Of a DNA stretch of 64,000 nt, positions 26,824 through 35,752 are shown in pieces. The first letter of the stretch is position 1; each line of letters starts with the position of its first letter. A program made the translations under genes and the position numbers. The notes under the pieces were generated by a model. It saw nothing but the letters and a program-made list of their open reading frames with translations. It was not told the origin of the DNA and did not search any database. The stretch is from Alphaproteobacteria bacterium (lineage in GTDB: Bacteria > Pseudomonadota > Alphaproteobacteria > DSM-16000 > Inquilinaceae): the NCBI GenBank assembly GCA_028277405.1, contig JANQGH010000009.1:62001-126000 (forward strand), read 5' to 3'.

Positions 26824-27563
26824 CTTGGCTCTTGGCTAGGACTTGCTCGTGTGTTTTCAAACTCTTCGGCCAAGGCGACCAGCGCCGCCAAGCTGGGGGT
26901 GCCGGCGGCGCGAACGGTCCGCCAGCGACGTCGATCGAGACATTCGGCCACCATGGGGCTGAGACACAAAGCCGCCAAACCTGCCAGACGGTCGCCCAAG
27001 GTCCCGTTATCGACCAGCCTAGCAAACAGCGTCGCCGAACGGGGAGAGAAAAACAAAGCGCCATCGACGCTGTGTTCCGTGAGCGCGATGCGCGCCGGGT
27101 CGGGCAAGCGCTCGGCCTGGTCGATGCGATAGGTGATCAGCGACCGAACGGCAAAGCCTTCGTTTATGAGCGACCGCGCGACATCTCCCCGGGCCACCTC
27201 GCCACGAAGTCGCAGCAGCGGTCCGTTCGAAGCCCGCAACCGCGCGCGGGCAAGGTCGACAAGCGCATCCGCGTCCCGCCCGGCATGTTCGACTTGGCCA
27301 AAGCCCGCGTTCACCGCGGCCTCGGCCGTCGCTTCGCCAACGGCAAACAGCGGCGCGTCGCGCCACTTGGTGAGCCTGGCAAATCCGTTGACCCCATGGC
27401 GGCTGGTCGCCAGGACCGCCTGAACAGCCGAAAGATCGGGCAGCGTAGCCTCAATCGCGACAGGCTCCATAAGGGGGCAGATCAGCGCGTCATGGCCGAT
27501 CCGCGCCAGCAGGGTCGCCACGCGATCGCCGTCCGCTTTAGGTCTGGTGATCAACCAGCGCAT
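26820..27563 (-). CDS. hemD: Uroporphyrinogen-III synthase
   Basis: This 247-residue HemD cyclises hydroxymethylbilane to uroporphyrinogen III in the cytoplasm. The protein starts MRWLITRPKADGDRVATLLA, the usual HemD opening. It also has VLATSRHGVNGF (S/T-S-x-x-G/A-V motif), AVGEATAEAAVNAGF, LLRLRGEVARGDVA and LFFSPRSATLF. ATG 27563 is chosen over the longer open frame because it fits this family start and lies 7 bp after hemC. It overlaps the downstream mitofilin-like gene by 4 bp. Confidence 0.9.
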   Translation of the reverse strand: MRWLITRPKADGDRVATLLARIGHDALICPLMEPVAIEATLPDLSAVQAVLATSRHGVNGFARLTKWRDAPLFAVGEATAEAAVNAGFGQVEHAGRDADALVDLARARLRASNGPLLRLRGEVARGDVARSLINEGFAVRSLITYRIDQAERLPDPARIALTEHSVDGALFFSPRSATLFARLVDNGTLGDRLAGLAALCLSPMVAECLDRRRWRTVRAAGTPSLAALVALAEEFENTRASPSQEPR

Positions 27564-27570
27564 GCGCGCG

Positions 27571-28497
27571 CTAGACGCCGGATCCCATCGGGCCGGCGCG
27601 CGCCAACAGCTCTTCGCCGGCATCGCGGCCGAGTGTCGCGGCGTCCGCCAATGCGCCATCGCGCGCGACCCGATGAACCCATTCGCCATAGGGGTGGGCG
27701 ACCAGGCCCCTGAACCGCAGGCTCTTACCGTCGGTTTCCGCAAGGCCCCCGATCGGCGTCCGGCAATTGCCGTCCAACACCGCCAAGAGCGCGCGCTCTG
27801 CCGCCACCCGCTGGGCCGTCAGCTCGCAATTGAGCGGGGCGAGCCGGTTGCCCACGGCGTCGTCGTCGGCGCGGATCTCGATGCCGATCGCCCCTTGCGC
27901 AACCGCCGGCAGCATTTCCTCCGGCTCCAGCGCGGCCGTCACCGCGTCGCGGCGGCCAAGCCGGTTGAGGCCGGCCATGGCCAGCAAGGTCGCGTCAACC
28001 TTGCCTTCGGCAAGCCGGCGCAGGCGCGTTTCCACATTGCCCCGCAAGGGCACGACTGTGAGATCCGGCCGCAAGGCGAGGACCTGGGCCTGCCGACGCA
28101 ACGAGGCAGTGCCGACGACAGTGCCGGCGGGCAGATCGGCGATCGATGATCCGGTTTTGGCGATAAGCGCGTCGCGCGGATCTTCCCGACGCAACAGGCA
28201 GCCGATTTCCAAGCCCTTCGGCAGCCATGTCGGCACGTCCTTCATGGAATGGACCGCGATGTCGATACCGCGGTCGATCAGCGCTTCTTCGATCTCCTTC
28301 GTAAACAGACCCTTACCGCCAATTTCGGCCAGCGTTCTGTCCTGGACCCGATCGCCGGTCGTCTTGATGACCTTGATCGCGACCGCGTCGGGTGCTGCGA
28401 GATCGTCATGCGCCTCGCCCAACAGGCGGCGCACCTCGTTGGCTTGGGCCAGGGCCAAGGGGCTGCCCCGTGTGCCGATGGTCAGAAGGGGCTTCAC
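27571..28497 (-). CDS. hemC: Hydroxymethylbilane synthase (porphobilinogen deaminase)
   Basis: This 308-residue enzyme polymerises four porphobilinogens to hydroxymethylbilane. Family blocks are IGTRGSPLALAQANEVRRLL, VIKTTGDRVQDRTLAEIGGK (with GLFTKEIEEAL following), DIAVHSMKDVPT and LRRQAQVLALRPDL. The dipyrromethane cofactor cysteine is in LDGNCRTPIGG, as expected. Length is normal for bacterial HemC. It is the first gene of the heme operon and divergent from tsaD, with a 125 bp shared promoter region. Confidence 0.97.
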   Translation of the reverse strand: MKPLLTIGTRGSPLALAQANEVRRLLGEAHDDLAAPDAVAIKVIKTTGDRVQDRTLAEIGGKGLFTKEIEEALIDRGIDIAVHSMKDVPTWLPKGLEIGCLLRREDPRDALIAKTGSSIADLPAGTVVGTASLRRQAQVLALRPDLTVVPLRGNVETRLRRLAEGKVDATLLAMAGLNRLGRRDAVTAALEPEEMLPAVAQGAIGIEIRADDDAVGNRLAPLNCELTAQRVAAERALLAVLDGNCRTPIGGLAETDGKSLRFRGLVAHPYGEWVHRVARDGALADAATLGRDAGEELLARAGPMGSGV

Positions 28498-28622
28498 CCT
28501 GTGGCCGACGCTGTCATTTTGGGCGGTGTCTTCATGTCGGCCGGTTTCCTAGCCGTTGGCGGTCCCCTGTGGCAAGCGCCCGGTCGACATGCTAACGCTG
28601 CGTTGAATTTGGACCGCCGCTC

Positions 28623-29687
28623 ATGACCCTTGTTCTAGGCATCGAAACATCCTGCGACGAGACCGCCGCCGCGGTCGTCGACGACACGCGGTGCATCCTC
28701 TCCAATGTCGTTCTGTCCCAAATCGACGATCACCGCGCCTTCGGCGGCGTCGTGCCGGAGATCGCGGCCCGTGCCCATCTGGTCCATCTGAACCCGATCG
28801 TGCGGCGCGCGCTGGCGGAAGCCGGTTGCCGGCTCAGCGATTTGGACGCCATCGCGGCCACCGGCGGCCCGGGGCTGATCGGGGGGGTCATGGTGGGCGT
28901 GACCACGGCGAAAGGCATGGCGCTGGCCGCCGGCAAGCCCTTCGTCGCCATCAATCATCTCGAGGGACACGCCCTGACCGCCCGGCTGACCGACGGCATC
29001 GATTTCCCATATCTGCTCTTGCTGGTCTCGGGCGGGCACTGCCAGCTGCTAACCGTGGAGGGTGTCGGGAAGTATCGGCGCCTGGGAACAACCATCGACG
29101 ATGCGGTCGGCGAGGCCTTCGACAAGACCGCAAAACTGCTGGGTTTGGGCTATCCCGGCGGGCCGGCGGTGGAGCAGGCCGCGATCACCGGCGACCCGGA
29201 CCGGTTCAGCCTGCCCCGGCCCATGCAGGGCCGGCCAGGCTGCGATTTTTCGTTTTCCGGTCTGAAGACGGCGGTCAAGCGGACGCTTGATCGAGAGATC
29301 GGCGATCTGGACGACGCTGCGATCAGGGCGGATCTGGCGGCCGCGTTCCAAAAGGCCGTCGCCGATGTTTTGGCCGACCGCACGGCCAATGCGATCATGG
29401 CGTGCCGCGCCAAGCACTCCGACCTGCGAACGCTGGTCGTGGCCGGCGGCGTCGCAGCCAACGCGGCCATTAGACGTCGCCTGGCGACACTGGCTGCCGA
29501 CGTCGGGCTGGACTTCCTGGCGCCTCCGCTGCCCCTGTGCACCGACAATGGCGCCATGATCGCCTGGGCCGGGCTTGAGCGCCTGCGGCTGGGCCTGGTC
29601 GACACGCTCGATTTCCAGCCTCGACCGCGCTGGCCGCTTGACGAAAGCGCCCCGAAATCGGTCGGTGCGGGCCTGGCCAAGGCCTGA
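28623..29687 (+). CDS. tsaD: tRNA N6-adenosine threonylcarbamoyltransferase
   Basis: This 354-residue enzyme transfers threonylcarbamoyl to A37 of ANN-decoding tRNAs. It begins [19 protein letters not shown], the ASKHA nucleotide-binding start. Iron-binding histidines fall in ARAHLVHL and in [53 protein letters not shown] and [13 protein letters not shown] complete the family set. The start ATG and length are typical. TsaB, TsaC and TsaE are not in the window. The divergence from hemC is an arrangement often seen in alphaproteobacteria. Confidence 0.97.
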   Translation: MTLVLGIETSCDETAAAVVDDTRCILSNVVLSQIDDHRAFGGVVPEIAARAHLVHLNPIVRRALAEAGCRLSDLDAIAATGGPGLIGGVMVGVTTAKGMALAAGKPFVAINHLEGHALTARLTDGIDFPYLLLLVSGGHCQLLTVEGVGKYRRLGTTIDDAVGEAFDKTAKLLGLGYPGGPAVEQAAITGDPDRFSLPRPMQGRPGCDFSFSGLKTAVKRTLDREIGDLDDAAIRADLAAAFQKAVADVLADRTANAIMACRAKHSDLRTLVVAGGVAANAAIRRRLATLAADVGLDFLAPPLPLCTDNGAMIAWAGLERLRLGLVDTLDFQPRPRWPLDESAPKSVGAGLAKA

Positions 29688-29768
29688 GACGCCGGGGCTT
29701 GGCGCCCGGCCGCCGGCTAGGCTACGGTCGGGCGCGATTCGACCATCATCTCTGGGGGACCTTGGCTT

Positions 29769-30050
29769 ATGGCGTTCGTCATAACCTGTACCGACAAGCC
29801 CGACCACCGGGATCTGCGCGCCGCGACCCGCGAGGCGCATCTGGCCTATCTCGACGGCTTTGCCGACAGCATCATCGTCGCGGGGCCCAGCCTCGATCAC
29901 GAGGGTCAGCCGAACGGCAGCATTCTTGTTATGCGCTTTGACGACGAGGCGCAGGCGGAGGCGTTCTGCGCGGGCGATCCTTACGCAAAGGCGGGCCTGT
30001 TCTCAAACACCTCGATCGTGCGCTGGCGCCAAACGCTGCCGAAGGAATAG
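29769..30050 (+). CDS. YciI-family protein
   Basis: This 93-residue protein begins MAFVITCTDKPDHRDLRAAT. A ferredoxin-like fold of the YciI family is suggested by the spacing of HLAYLDGFADSIIVAGPSLD, MRFDDEAQAEAFCAGDPYAK and the terminal FSNTSIVRW. The conserved His of the family is in REAHLAYL. The function of YciI proteins is mostly undefined. The start has a GGGGGA ribosome site. It is followed after 4 bp by the EVE gene, so the two form an operon, probably with tsaD. Confidence 0.85.
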   Translation: MAFVITCTDKPDHRDLRAATREAHLAYLDGFADSIIVAGPSLDHEGQPNGSILVMRFDDEAQAEAFCAGDPYAKAGLFSNTSIVRWRQTLPKE

Positions 30051-30054
30051 GGCC

Positions 30055-30471
30055 ATGGCCTATTGGTTGATCAAGTCAGAGCCGGAAACCTGGTCTTGGG
30101 ACGATCACGTCAAGGCCGGCGTCGAGGAATGGGATGGCGTACGGAACTTCCAGGCGCGCAACAACATGTCGGCGATGTCGATCGGCGACAAGGCGTTCTT
30201 CTATCATTCGGTGAAGGAAAAGCAGGTCGTCGGCATCGTCGAGGTGGCGTCGGAAAGCCATCCGGACAGCACCGACACGACCGGGAAATGGACCTGCGTG
30301 GACTTTCGGGCGGTCAAGCCGTTCAACAAGCCCGTGTCGCTGGACCAGATCAAGGCCGACCCGCGTCTTGCCGACATGGTGCTGGTGAAGAACTCCCGGC
30401 TTTCCGTCCAGCCCGTCACGGACGAAGAATGGGCGCTGGTCTGCGCACTTGGCGAGACCGAGCCGGGCTAG
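30055..30471 (+). CDS. EVE-domain protein (YTH-like, modified-base binding)
   Basis: This is a 138-residue protein consisting only of an EVE domain. Signature blocks are MAYWLIKSEPETWSWDD, WDGVRNFQARNNMSAMSIGD, AFFYHSVKEKQVVGIVEV and VDFRAVKPF. EVE domains bind modified bases in DNA or RNA. The stand-alone form is common next to core genes in alphaproteobacteria, and here it is 20 kb from the phosphorothioation operon, so a link to that system is not implied. ATG 30055 fits the family start; the longer open frame upstream is shadow sequence over the YciI gene. Confidence 0.93.
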   Translation: MAYWLIKSEPETWSWDDHVKAGVEEWDGVRNFQARNNMSAMSIGDKAFFYHSVKEKQVVGIVEVASESHPDSTDTTGKWTCVDFRAVKPFNKPVSLDQIKADPRLADMVLVKNSRLSVQPVTDEEWALVCALGETEPG

Positions 30472-30530
30472 GCGACCTCAAAAGGAATCGAAGCGGTTTC
30501 GCTCTCGTCTTTGGCGGCGCCGAGACCCGT

Positions 30531-30878
30531 ATGTCGACGATCCGTCTTTGTGCCCTGCAGGACATAGCGGACGGCCAGGCGAGGGGTTTTTGCCTTGGCG
30601 AGGGGAGTGATCGCTTCGAACTGCTGGTCGCAAGGCGGGGCGAGGACGTCTTCGCCTATGTCAACGCTTGCCCTCACCGCGGCACGCCGCTCGACTGGCG
30701 GCCGGATCACTTCATGAGCCCGGATGGGACGCTGCTGCAATGCGCCACCCATGGTGCACGGTTCCGGATCGAGGACGGCCTCTGCGTCTACGGTCCCTGT
30801 GTCGGCAAGCGCTTGACGGAGCTAGCGGCCCGGCTTGAAGACGGCGACGTTGTCGTCAGCCGATCACCGGGCCGATAG
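30531..30878 (+). CDS. Rieske [2Fe-2S] domain protein
   Basis: This 115-residue protein has the full Rieske ligand set: CPHRGTPLDW and, 17 residues later, CATHGARF (C-x-H ... C-x2-H). It contains only this domain, like small ferredoxin components such as NirD or biphenyl dioxygenase ferredoxin. The redox partner is not obvious in the neighbourhood. ATG 30531 follows the EVE stop by 59 bp. It may be cotranscribed with the YciI-EVE pair. Confidence 0.88.
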   Translation: MSTIRLCALQDIADGQARGFCLGEGSDRFELLVARRGEDVFAYVNACPHRGTPLDWRPDHFMSPDGTLLQCATHGARFRIEDGLCVYGPCVGKRLTELAARLEDGDVVVSRSPGR

Positions 30879-30920
30879 CGTTTCCAGCACAGATTACGAT
30901 GTCGAGCCCGCGTTCGGCGC

Positions 30921-31403
30921 CTAGACCCCGCTGGCGCGAACCACCCGGGTGCGTTCGCCGTAGATGATCAAGACACGGGTGCCCGGGGCAATTGGGTCCT
31001 CCGCGCCCTGCACGACGGTGACAATCTGGCCGTTCTGCTGGCGCAGCGTGTACTCGATGCCGGTCTGTCTGGTCAGGCCTTCTTCCAGCGCGTTGCCGAC
31101 CAGACCGCCGGCAACCGCGCCGCCGATCGCGCCCAGGATGTTCTCGGTCGTGCCGCCACCGATCAACGACCCGGCGGTGCCGCCGGCCGCTGCGCCTGCA
31201 AGGGCGCCGACGCCCGACCGAGTCCCTTCGACATTGACCGGCCGATAGCTGATGACGGTCGCAATCTCCGTTCGTTCGGCCCGGTTCGCGTCGTCCAGCG
31301 ATACCGTGTTTTGATTGATGTTGGGGGCACAGGCGGCCAGCACCAGCATCAACGACGCCAAAATCGCGACGATGCCGCCGCGCAAACTGGGGGTATAGGT
31401 CAT
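30921..31403 (-). CDS. Glycine-zipper outer-membrane lipoprotein (SlyB/17 kDa antigen type)
   Basis: This is a 160-residue protein. The N-terminal signal has a lipobox (LMLVLAAC, cleavage before Cys). The centre is a glycine-zipper pair: GALAGAAAGGTAGSLIGGGT and AIGGAVAGGLVGNALEE. The C-terminus (LRQQNGQIVTVVQG, GTRVLIIYGERTRVVR) is the usual SlyB-like domain. ATG 31403 gives a clean signal peptide; an upstream in-frame ATG at 31442 only adds a short leader. Such lipoproteins help envelope integrity. It is convergent with the Rieske gene and divergent from acs. Confidence 0.88.
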   Translation of the reverse strand: MTYTPSLRGGIVAILASLMLVLAACAPNINQNTVSLDDANRAERTEIATVISYRPVNVEGTRSGVGALAGAAAGGTAGSLIGGGTTENILGAIGGAVAGGLVGNALEEGLTRQTGIEYTLRQQNGQIVTVVQGAEDPIAPGTRVLIIYGERTRVVRASGV

Positions 31404-31562
31404 AACAGCCTCATAATGTGACCCGATCGTGGGCATGATCAATTATAGGCCGCCCGCAACGGCTTTGCGAGACAGTCCGTCGTTGAGTGGCTTCACAATC
31501 TGTGGATACTCGCGTTAGCGGCGCGTTAGAAGCCAAGCAACATCGTTAGGGGATGGACCTTC

Positions 31563-33509
31563 ATGTCGACCGAAACCAGTCGTTTTCCGGTACCGCAGGA
31601 ATGGGCCGAACGGGCCTGGGTCGACGACACGGCCTATCAGCAAATGTACGACCGCTCCGTCAGCGATCCGGAGGGTTTTTGGGGCGAACACGGCAAGCGG
31701 CTGCACTGGTTCAGGCCCTACACCACGGTCAAGAATGTCAGCTATTCCGGCGACGTTCGGATCCGCTGGTACGAGGATGGCGTCACCAACGCCTGCTACA
31801 ACTGCGTCGACCGGCACCTGGACACGCGGGCGAACCAGACGGCCTTGATCTGGGAAGGCGATTCCCCGTCCGAGCACAAGCACATTTCCTATGCCGAGAT
31901 CCATCAGAACGTCTCCCGGCTGGCGAATGTCCTGAAGGATCGTGGGGTCAAGAAGGGCGATGTGGTCACGATCTACATGCCCATGATCCCGGAGGCGGCG
32001 TACGCGATGCTTGCCTGCGCGCGCATCGGCGCCATTCACTCGGTCGTCTTCGGCGGGTTTTCGCCCGACAGCCTGAAGGACCGCATCCTGGACGCGAACT
32101 CGGTTTGTCTGATCACCGCCGATGAAGGCCTGCGCGGCGGCCGCAAGGTGCCGTTGAAGGCCAACGCGGACGCCGCCTTGGCGGACTGCCCCGGGGTTCA
32201 CACCTGCGTCGTCGTGCAGCGCACGGCCGGTTCGGTCACTTGGTCCGGCAGCAGGGATGTCTGGTACCACGAGGCATGTGCTTCGGCTTCGTCCGACTGC
32301 CCGTGCGAGGAGATGGCGGCGGAGGACCCGCTGTTCATCCTCTACACCTCCGGGTCGACCGGTAAGCCAAAGGGCGTTCTGCACACCACCGGCGGCTACA
32401 TGGTCTACGCCTCCATGACCCATCAATACGTCTTCGACTATCATGACGGGGACATCTATTGGTGCACGGCCGATGTCGGCTGGATTACGGGCCACAGCTA
32501 TATCGTCTACGGCCCACTCGCCAACGGTGCGACCTCGCTGATGTTCGAGGGCGTGCCCAACTATCCCGACACCAGCCGCTTTTGGCAGGTCTGCGACAAG
32601 CACAAGGTCAACATCTTCTACACCGCGCCGACCGCGATCAGGGCACTGATGCGCGACGGGGAAGGGCCGGTCAAGCGCACCAACCGAAGCAGCATTCGGC
32701 TGCTCGGCACGGTCGGCGAGCCGATCAATCCCGAAGCGTGGCTGTGGTACTACAATGTCGTCGGCGATGGCCGCTGCCCGATCGTGGATACCTGGTGGCA
32801 GACCGAGACGGGCGGCATATTGATCACGCCGTTGCCGGGCGCCACGCTGTTGAAGCCCGGATCGGCGACCCGGCCGTTTTTTGGTGTGCAACCCGTCGTC
32901 GTTGATGCCGAGGGCCGCCATCTGGAGGGTGCGACGGAGGGCAATCTGTGCATCGCCGACAGTTGGCCGGGACAGATGCGGACCGTCTATGGCGATCACG
33001 AACGCTTCGTGCAGACCTACTTTTCGACCTTTCCCGGCAAGTACTTCACCGGCGACGGCTGTCGGCGCGACGAGGATGGCTATTTCTGGATCACCGGCCG
33101 CGTTGACGATGTCATCAACGTCTCGGGTCACCGGATGGGTACGGCGGAGGTCGAAAGCGCGCTGGTGGCCCATGCCAAGGTAGCCGAAGCCGCCGTGGTC
33201 GGCTATCCGCACGACATCAAGGGGCAGGGCATTTACGCCTATGTCACGCTGAACAGCGGTGAGAACCCTTCGGAAGAGCTTAGAAAGGAGCTCGTGGGTT
33301 GGGTCCGTAAAGAGATTGGGCCGATCGCCACACCTGACCTGATTCAGTGGGCACCGGGATTGCCGAAGACGCGATCGGGCAAGATCATGCGCCGCATCTT
33401 GCGCAAGATCGCGGCCGATGATTACGGCCAGTTGGGCGACACCTCGACGCTTGCCGACCCCGCCGTCGTCACTGACCTGATCGACAACCGCATGAACCGC
33501 GGCCACTAG
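31563..33509 (+). CDS. acs: Acetyl-CoA synthetase (AMP-forming)
   Basis: This 648-residue enzyme has the length normal for Acs and converts acetate, ATP and CoA to acetyl-CoA via acetyl-AMP. The adenylate-forming motifs are present: [19 protein letters not shown] (A3), [10 protein letters not shown] (A5), [20 protein letters not shown] (A7/A8) and the C-terminal [14 protein letters not shown], whose Lys is the acetylation-regulated catalytic residue. No signal peptide. It is a single-gene unit with its own upstream region; no actP or yjcH neighbour is present. Confidence 0.97.
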   Translation: MSTETSRFPVPQEWAERAWVDDTAYQQMYDRSVSDPEGFWGEHGKRLHWFRPYTTVKNVSYSGDVRIRWYEDGVTNACYNCVDRHLDTRANQTALIWEGDSPSEHKHISYAEIHQNVSRLANVLKDRGVKKGDVVTIYMPMIPEAAYAMLACARIGAIHSVVFGGFSPDSLKDRILDANSVCLITADEGLRGGRKVPLKANADAALADCPGVHTCVVVQRTAGSVTWSGSRDVWYHEACASASSDCPCEEMAAEDPLFILYTSGSTGKPKGVLHTTGGYMVYASMTHQYVFDYHDGDIYWCTADVGWITGHSYIVYGPLANGATSLMFEGVPNYPDTSRFWQVCDKHKVNIFYTAPTAIRALMRDGEGPVKRTNRSSIRLLGTVGEPINPEAWLWYYNVVGDGRCPIVDTWWQTETGGILITPLPGATLLKPGSATRPFFGVQPVVVDAEGRHLEGATEGNLCIADSWPGQMRTVYGDHERFVQTYFSTFPGKYFTGDGCRRDEDGYFWITGRVDDVINVSGHRMGTAEVESALVAHAKVAEAAVVGYPHDIKGQGIYAYVTLNSGENPSEELRKELVGWVRKEIGPIATPDLIQWAPGLPKTRSGKIMRRILRKIAADDYGQLGDTSTLADPAVVTDLIDNRMNRGH

Positions 33510-33915
33510 GCGCCGACGCCCGCTTGCCGCATTCGCGAGATCGGTTGCCGAACTGTGTCGGCGCGATGGTGTTTGATGCTTGAGTCGGCCTCGTTCGCCG
33601 GCGGGCTCGCGACATCCCGCCGCGCCGGCTTCCCAAAAGTCGTTTGCGCCACATATGTGTCAGATATGCGCCGCTACCATTTGTTAGAGTTTTCAGACCT
33701 TTGCAGAGGTCGAGGACGCACCCAAACTAGAAATCAAGCCCCCTAAAGTCATATTCTGTTGCTGAATTGCAACAGTGAGTGTCAAAAGGGCAGCAAGCGC
33801 GGTGGCCTATCTGGTTCTACACTGTCGCCTCGACTATTTGTAGGCGCAGCACTGTGGGGGCAGGGGCCGCCGATGATCGGCGGTATGGCTCGTCACGTAA
33901 TGGAGGATTTGGAAG
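33510..33915. other. Intergenic region upstream of the OmpA-family gene
   Basis: These 406 bp carry no convincing gene; short open frames on either strand lack family features and ribosome sites. It should contain the promoter of the downstream outer-membrane gene, but no clear -35/-10 pair can be named. The one clear structure is the perfect inverted repeat listed separately. A GC-rich imperfect hairpin at about 33597-33632 lies 90 bp after acs, without a T-run, and may slow or end transcription of acs. Confidence 0.5.
33756..33775. promoter_or_regulatory. Perfect 7-bp inverted repeat upstream of ompA-like gene
   Basis: The arms CTGTTGC and GCAACAG flank the six bases TGAATT, giving a 20 bp near-palindrome about 140 bp before the start codon. 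It could be an operator for a dimeric regulator or a hairpin in the 5' leader. No T-run follows, so it is not a terminator. Only one copy was seen nearby. Confidence 0.4.
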
Positions 33916-35001
33916 ATGCGCAATCGTTCCCTTTTGCTGGTGTCGGCGGCCGTGATCGGCCTGTCGCTGCCGGCTCAGGCTCAGCAAGCCGAGGGCTTCT
34001 ACATCGAAGGCCAAGGCGGTGTGAACTGGCTGGAAGACATTGATATCGAGCCGAATCGATTCGTGATCTCGGGCGCCCGGGGGGTTATCGGGTCGCCGAC
34101 ATTCGACGCCGGCTGGGCCGCGTCGGGCCAGGTCGGCTACGGATTCGGTAACGGGCTGATCCTCGAAGGTGAAGTCACCTATCGCAGCAACGATGGCGAC
34201 CTTAACGTCAGCGGCTTTAGGACCGCGACGGGCGGGCCGGATGTGCGGTTCTCGGACAACTACGATTTCGATGTCGATTCGTGGGCCTTCATGGTCAACG
34301 CACTCTACGAATTCAATCCGGTGGCCGGCGTTCATCCCTATGTTGGGGCCGGCATCGGCGCGGCGATTGTCGATGCCGAACTTAGAACCCCGGGCGGTTT
34401 TGAGGTCAGCGATGACGATACGGGCTTTGCCGCCCAAGCGATTGCTGGCCTCCGGGTTCCGTTCACACCGCAGCTAAGCGCCGTCGTCGACTATCGTTTC
34501 TTCAATGTTTTCGATCTGGAGTTTAACGGGCTCAGTTCCGGTCTGCCGGGCGGAGCAGGGGTGGTGCAGGACGATCTTCAGAACCACACGGTGATGGCCG
34601 GTCTGCGCTACACGTTCGCGCCGCCGCCACCCCCGCCGCCTCCGCCGGCGCCGATCGTGGCCCCCGTGGCGGAGACGGCGTTCATCGTGTTCTTCGACTG
34701 GGACCGGGCCGATCTGACGCCTGAGGCCAACTTGGTTCTGGACGATGTGGTCGTTGTGGCCAACCAGTCCGGCTACGCCTCGATCCGCCTCGATGGCTAC
34801 ACCGACCTCTCCGGTTCGGCCCAGTACAATCTGGGCCTCTCCGAACGGCGGGCCAACTCTGTCGCGAACGGCCTGATCGCGCGCGGCATCGCGCCGGACG
34901 AGATCGTCATCCGGGCCTTCGGTGAGGAGAACCCGCTGGTGCCGACCCCGGACGGCGTGCGCGAGCCTCAAAACCGCCGGGTGGAGATCTTCCTGACCTA
35001 A
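33916..35001 (+). CDS. OmpA-family outer-membrane protein (beta-barrel plus peptidoglycan-binding domain)
   Basis: This is a 361-residue protein. A signal peptide (LLLVSAAVIGLSLPAQAQQA) precedes an eight-strand barrel (about residues 25-230; GFYIEGQGGVNWLEDIDIEP, ASGQVGYGFGNGLILEGEV). A proline-only linker (PPPPPPPPP, about 236-244) follows, then an OmpA-like peptidoglycan-binding domain (FFDWDRADLTPEA, LDGYTDLSGSAQYNLGLSER, NRRVEIFL). It anchors the outer membrane to the wall. A ribosome site GGAGGAT precedes the ATG. A strong terminator follows. Confidence 0.93.
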   Translation: MRNRSLLLVSAAVIGLSLPAQAQQAEGFYIEGQGGVNWLEDIDIEPNRFVISGARGVIGSPTFDAGWAASGQVGYGFGNGLILEGEVTYRSNDGDLNVSGFRTATGGPDVRFSDNYDFDVDSWAFMVNALYEFNPVAGVHPYVGAGIGAAIVDAELRTPGGFEVSDDDTGFAAQAIAGLRVPFTPQLSAVVDYRFFNVFDLEFNGLSSGLPGGAGVVQDDLQNHTVMAGLRYTFAPPPPPPPPPAPIVAPVAETAFIVFFDWDRADLTPEANLVLDDVVVVANQSGYASIRLDGYTDLSGSAQYNLGLSERRANSVANGLIARGIAPDEIVIRAFGEENPLVPTPDGVREPQNRRVEIFLT

Positions 35002-35028
35002 CCGTCGGGTCGCACCCAACCGTCTAAG

Positions 35029-35066
35029 AAGCGCCGGTCCGGCATTGCCCGGGCCGGCGCTTTCTT
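35029..35066. terminator. Rho-independent terminator, probably bidirectional
   Basis: A stem AAGCGCCGG(TCCGG) pairs with (CCGGG)CCGGCGCTT around a short loop, followed by TTCTTT on the plus strand. On the minus strand the stem is followed by CTTCTT. It lies between two convergent genes, the OmpA-family gene and arfB, and can serve both. Confidence 0.8.
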
Positions 35067-35100
35067 TGTGCGCAAGTCCCGTTCGACAGGTCGGATCGGC

Positions 35101-35523
35101 TTAACCGTCGACGGGCGGCTTGCCACGCAACTTCTTCAAGGCGCCGCGCCGCGTCTTTGTGTCGGTTCGCGATGCCTTCGCAGCCTTCGATGGCCGGGTC
35201 GGACGGCGGAACGTGGGCCGCTTCGCCGACCGCTGCAGCAGATCGACCAGCCGCGCCAGCGCATCGGCACGATTCTGCTCCCGGCTTCGGAAACGGTCGG
35301 CGGTGATTACGATGACGCCGTCCTTTGTCAGACGTCTGCCTGCCAACCGCCTGACTCGGGCGCGGACATAGTCCGGCAGCGACGCCGATGCAGCCACATC
35401 AAACCGAAGCTGAACTGCGGACGAGACCTTGTTCACGTGCTGGCCGCCAGGACCGGACGCGCGGATAAAGCTCTCCTCGATCTCGTCCGGATCGATGGCG
35501 ATGGTGTCGGTAACGCGGATCAT
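35101..35523 (-). CDS. arfB: Alternative ribosome-rescue factor ArfB (peptidyl-tRNA hydrolase, RF-1 domain)
   Basis: This is a 140-residue protein. The catalytic RF-1 motif appears in RASGPGGQHVNKVSSAVQLR (GGQ). A basic C-terminal tail (RRPTRPSKAAKASRTDTKTR onward) is the part that enters the empty mRNA channel of stalled ribosomes in ArfB. It releases nascent peptides from ribosomes stalled without a stop codon. ATG 35523 (IRVTDTIAIDPDEIEESFIR) fits the family start; the longer frame upstream has no support. Confidence 0.93.
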   Translation of the reverse strand: MIRVTDTIAIDPDEIEESFIRASGPGGQHVNKVSSAVQLRFDVAASASLPDYVRARVRRLAGRRLTKDGVIVITADRFRSREQNRADALARLVDLLQRSAKRPTFRRPTRPSKAAKASRTDTKTRRGALKKLRGKPPVDG

Positions 35524-35752
35524 GCGCGATATCTGGGGTGATGTGGCCTGACCTGACAAGCGATTGTCGGGCAAACCTGCCCAAAAGCTGGCCCGCCTGC
35601 TTCAACATTGAGCATCTGCAATATCGCAGCGCACAAGTGGCGTACTGCGCCGTGCTCGTTTCTCAGAGTGTAGTACCAACAAAATCAACGCCCTGCCGAT
35701 TTGGCCCGGATCTTGCTGCTGGTCCGATGGTCAATTCTAATCGGAGATAACA

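Noticed and set aside
30055..30471. EVE-domain protein as part of the phosphorothioation defence
   Set aside because: It lies 13 kb beyond the island among core genes and is common there in related bacteria; proximity alone does not support a link.
31515..33506. 663-codon open frame antisense to acs
   Set aside because: It mirrors the acs codons, has no recognisable domain or ribosome site, and acs is intact. High-GC coding DNA commonly gives long antisense frames.
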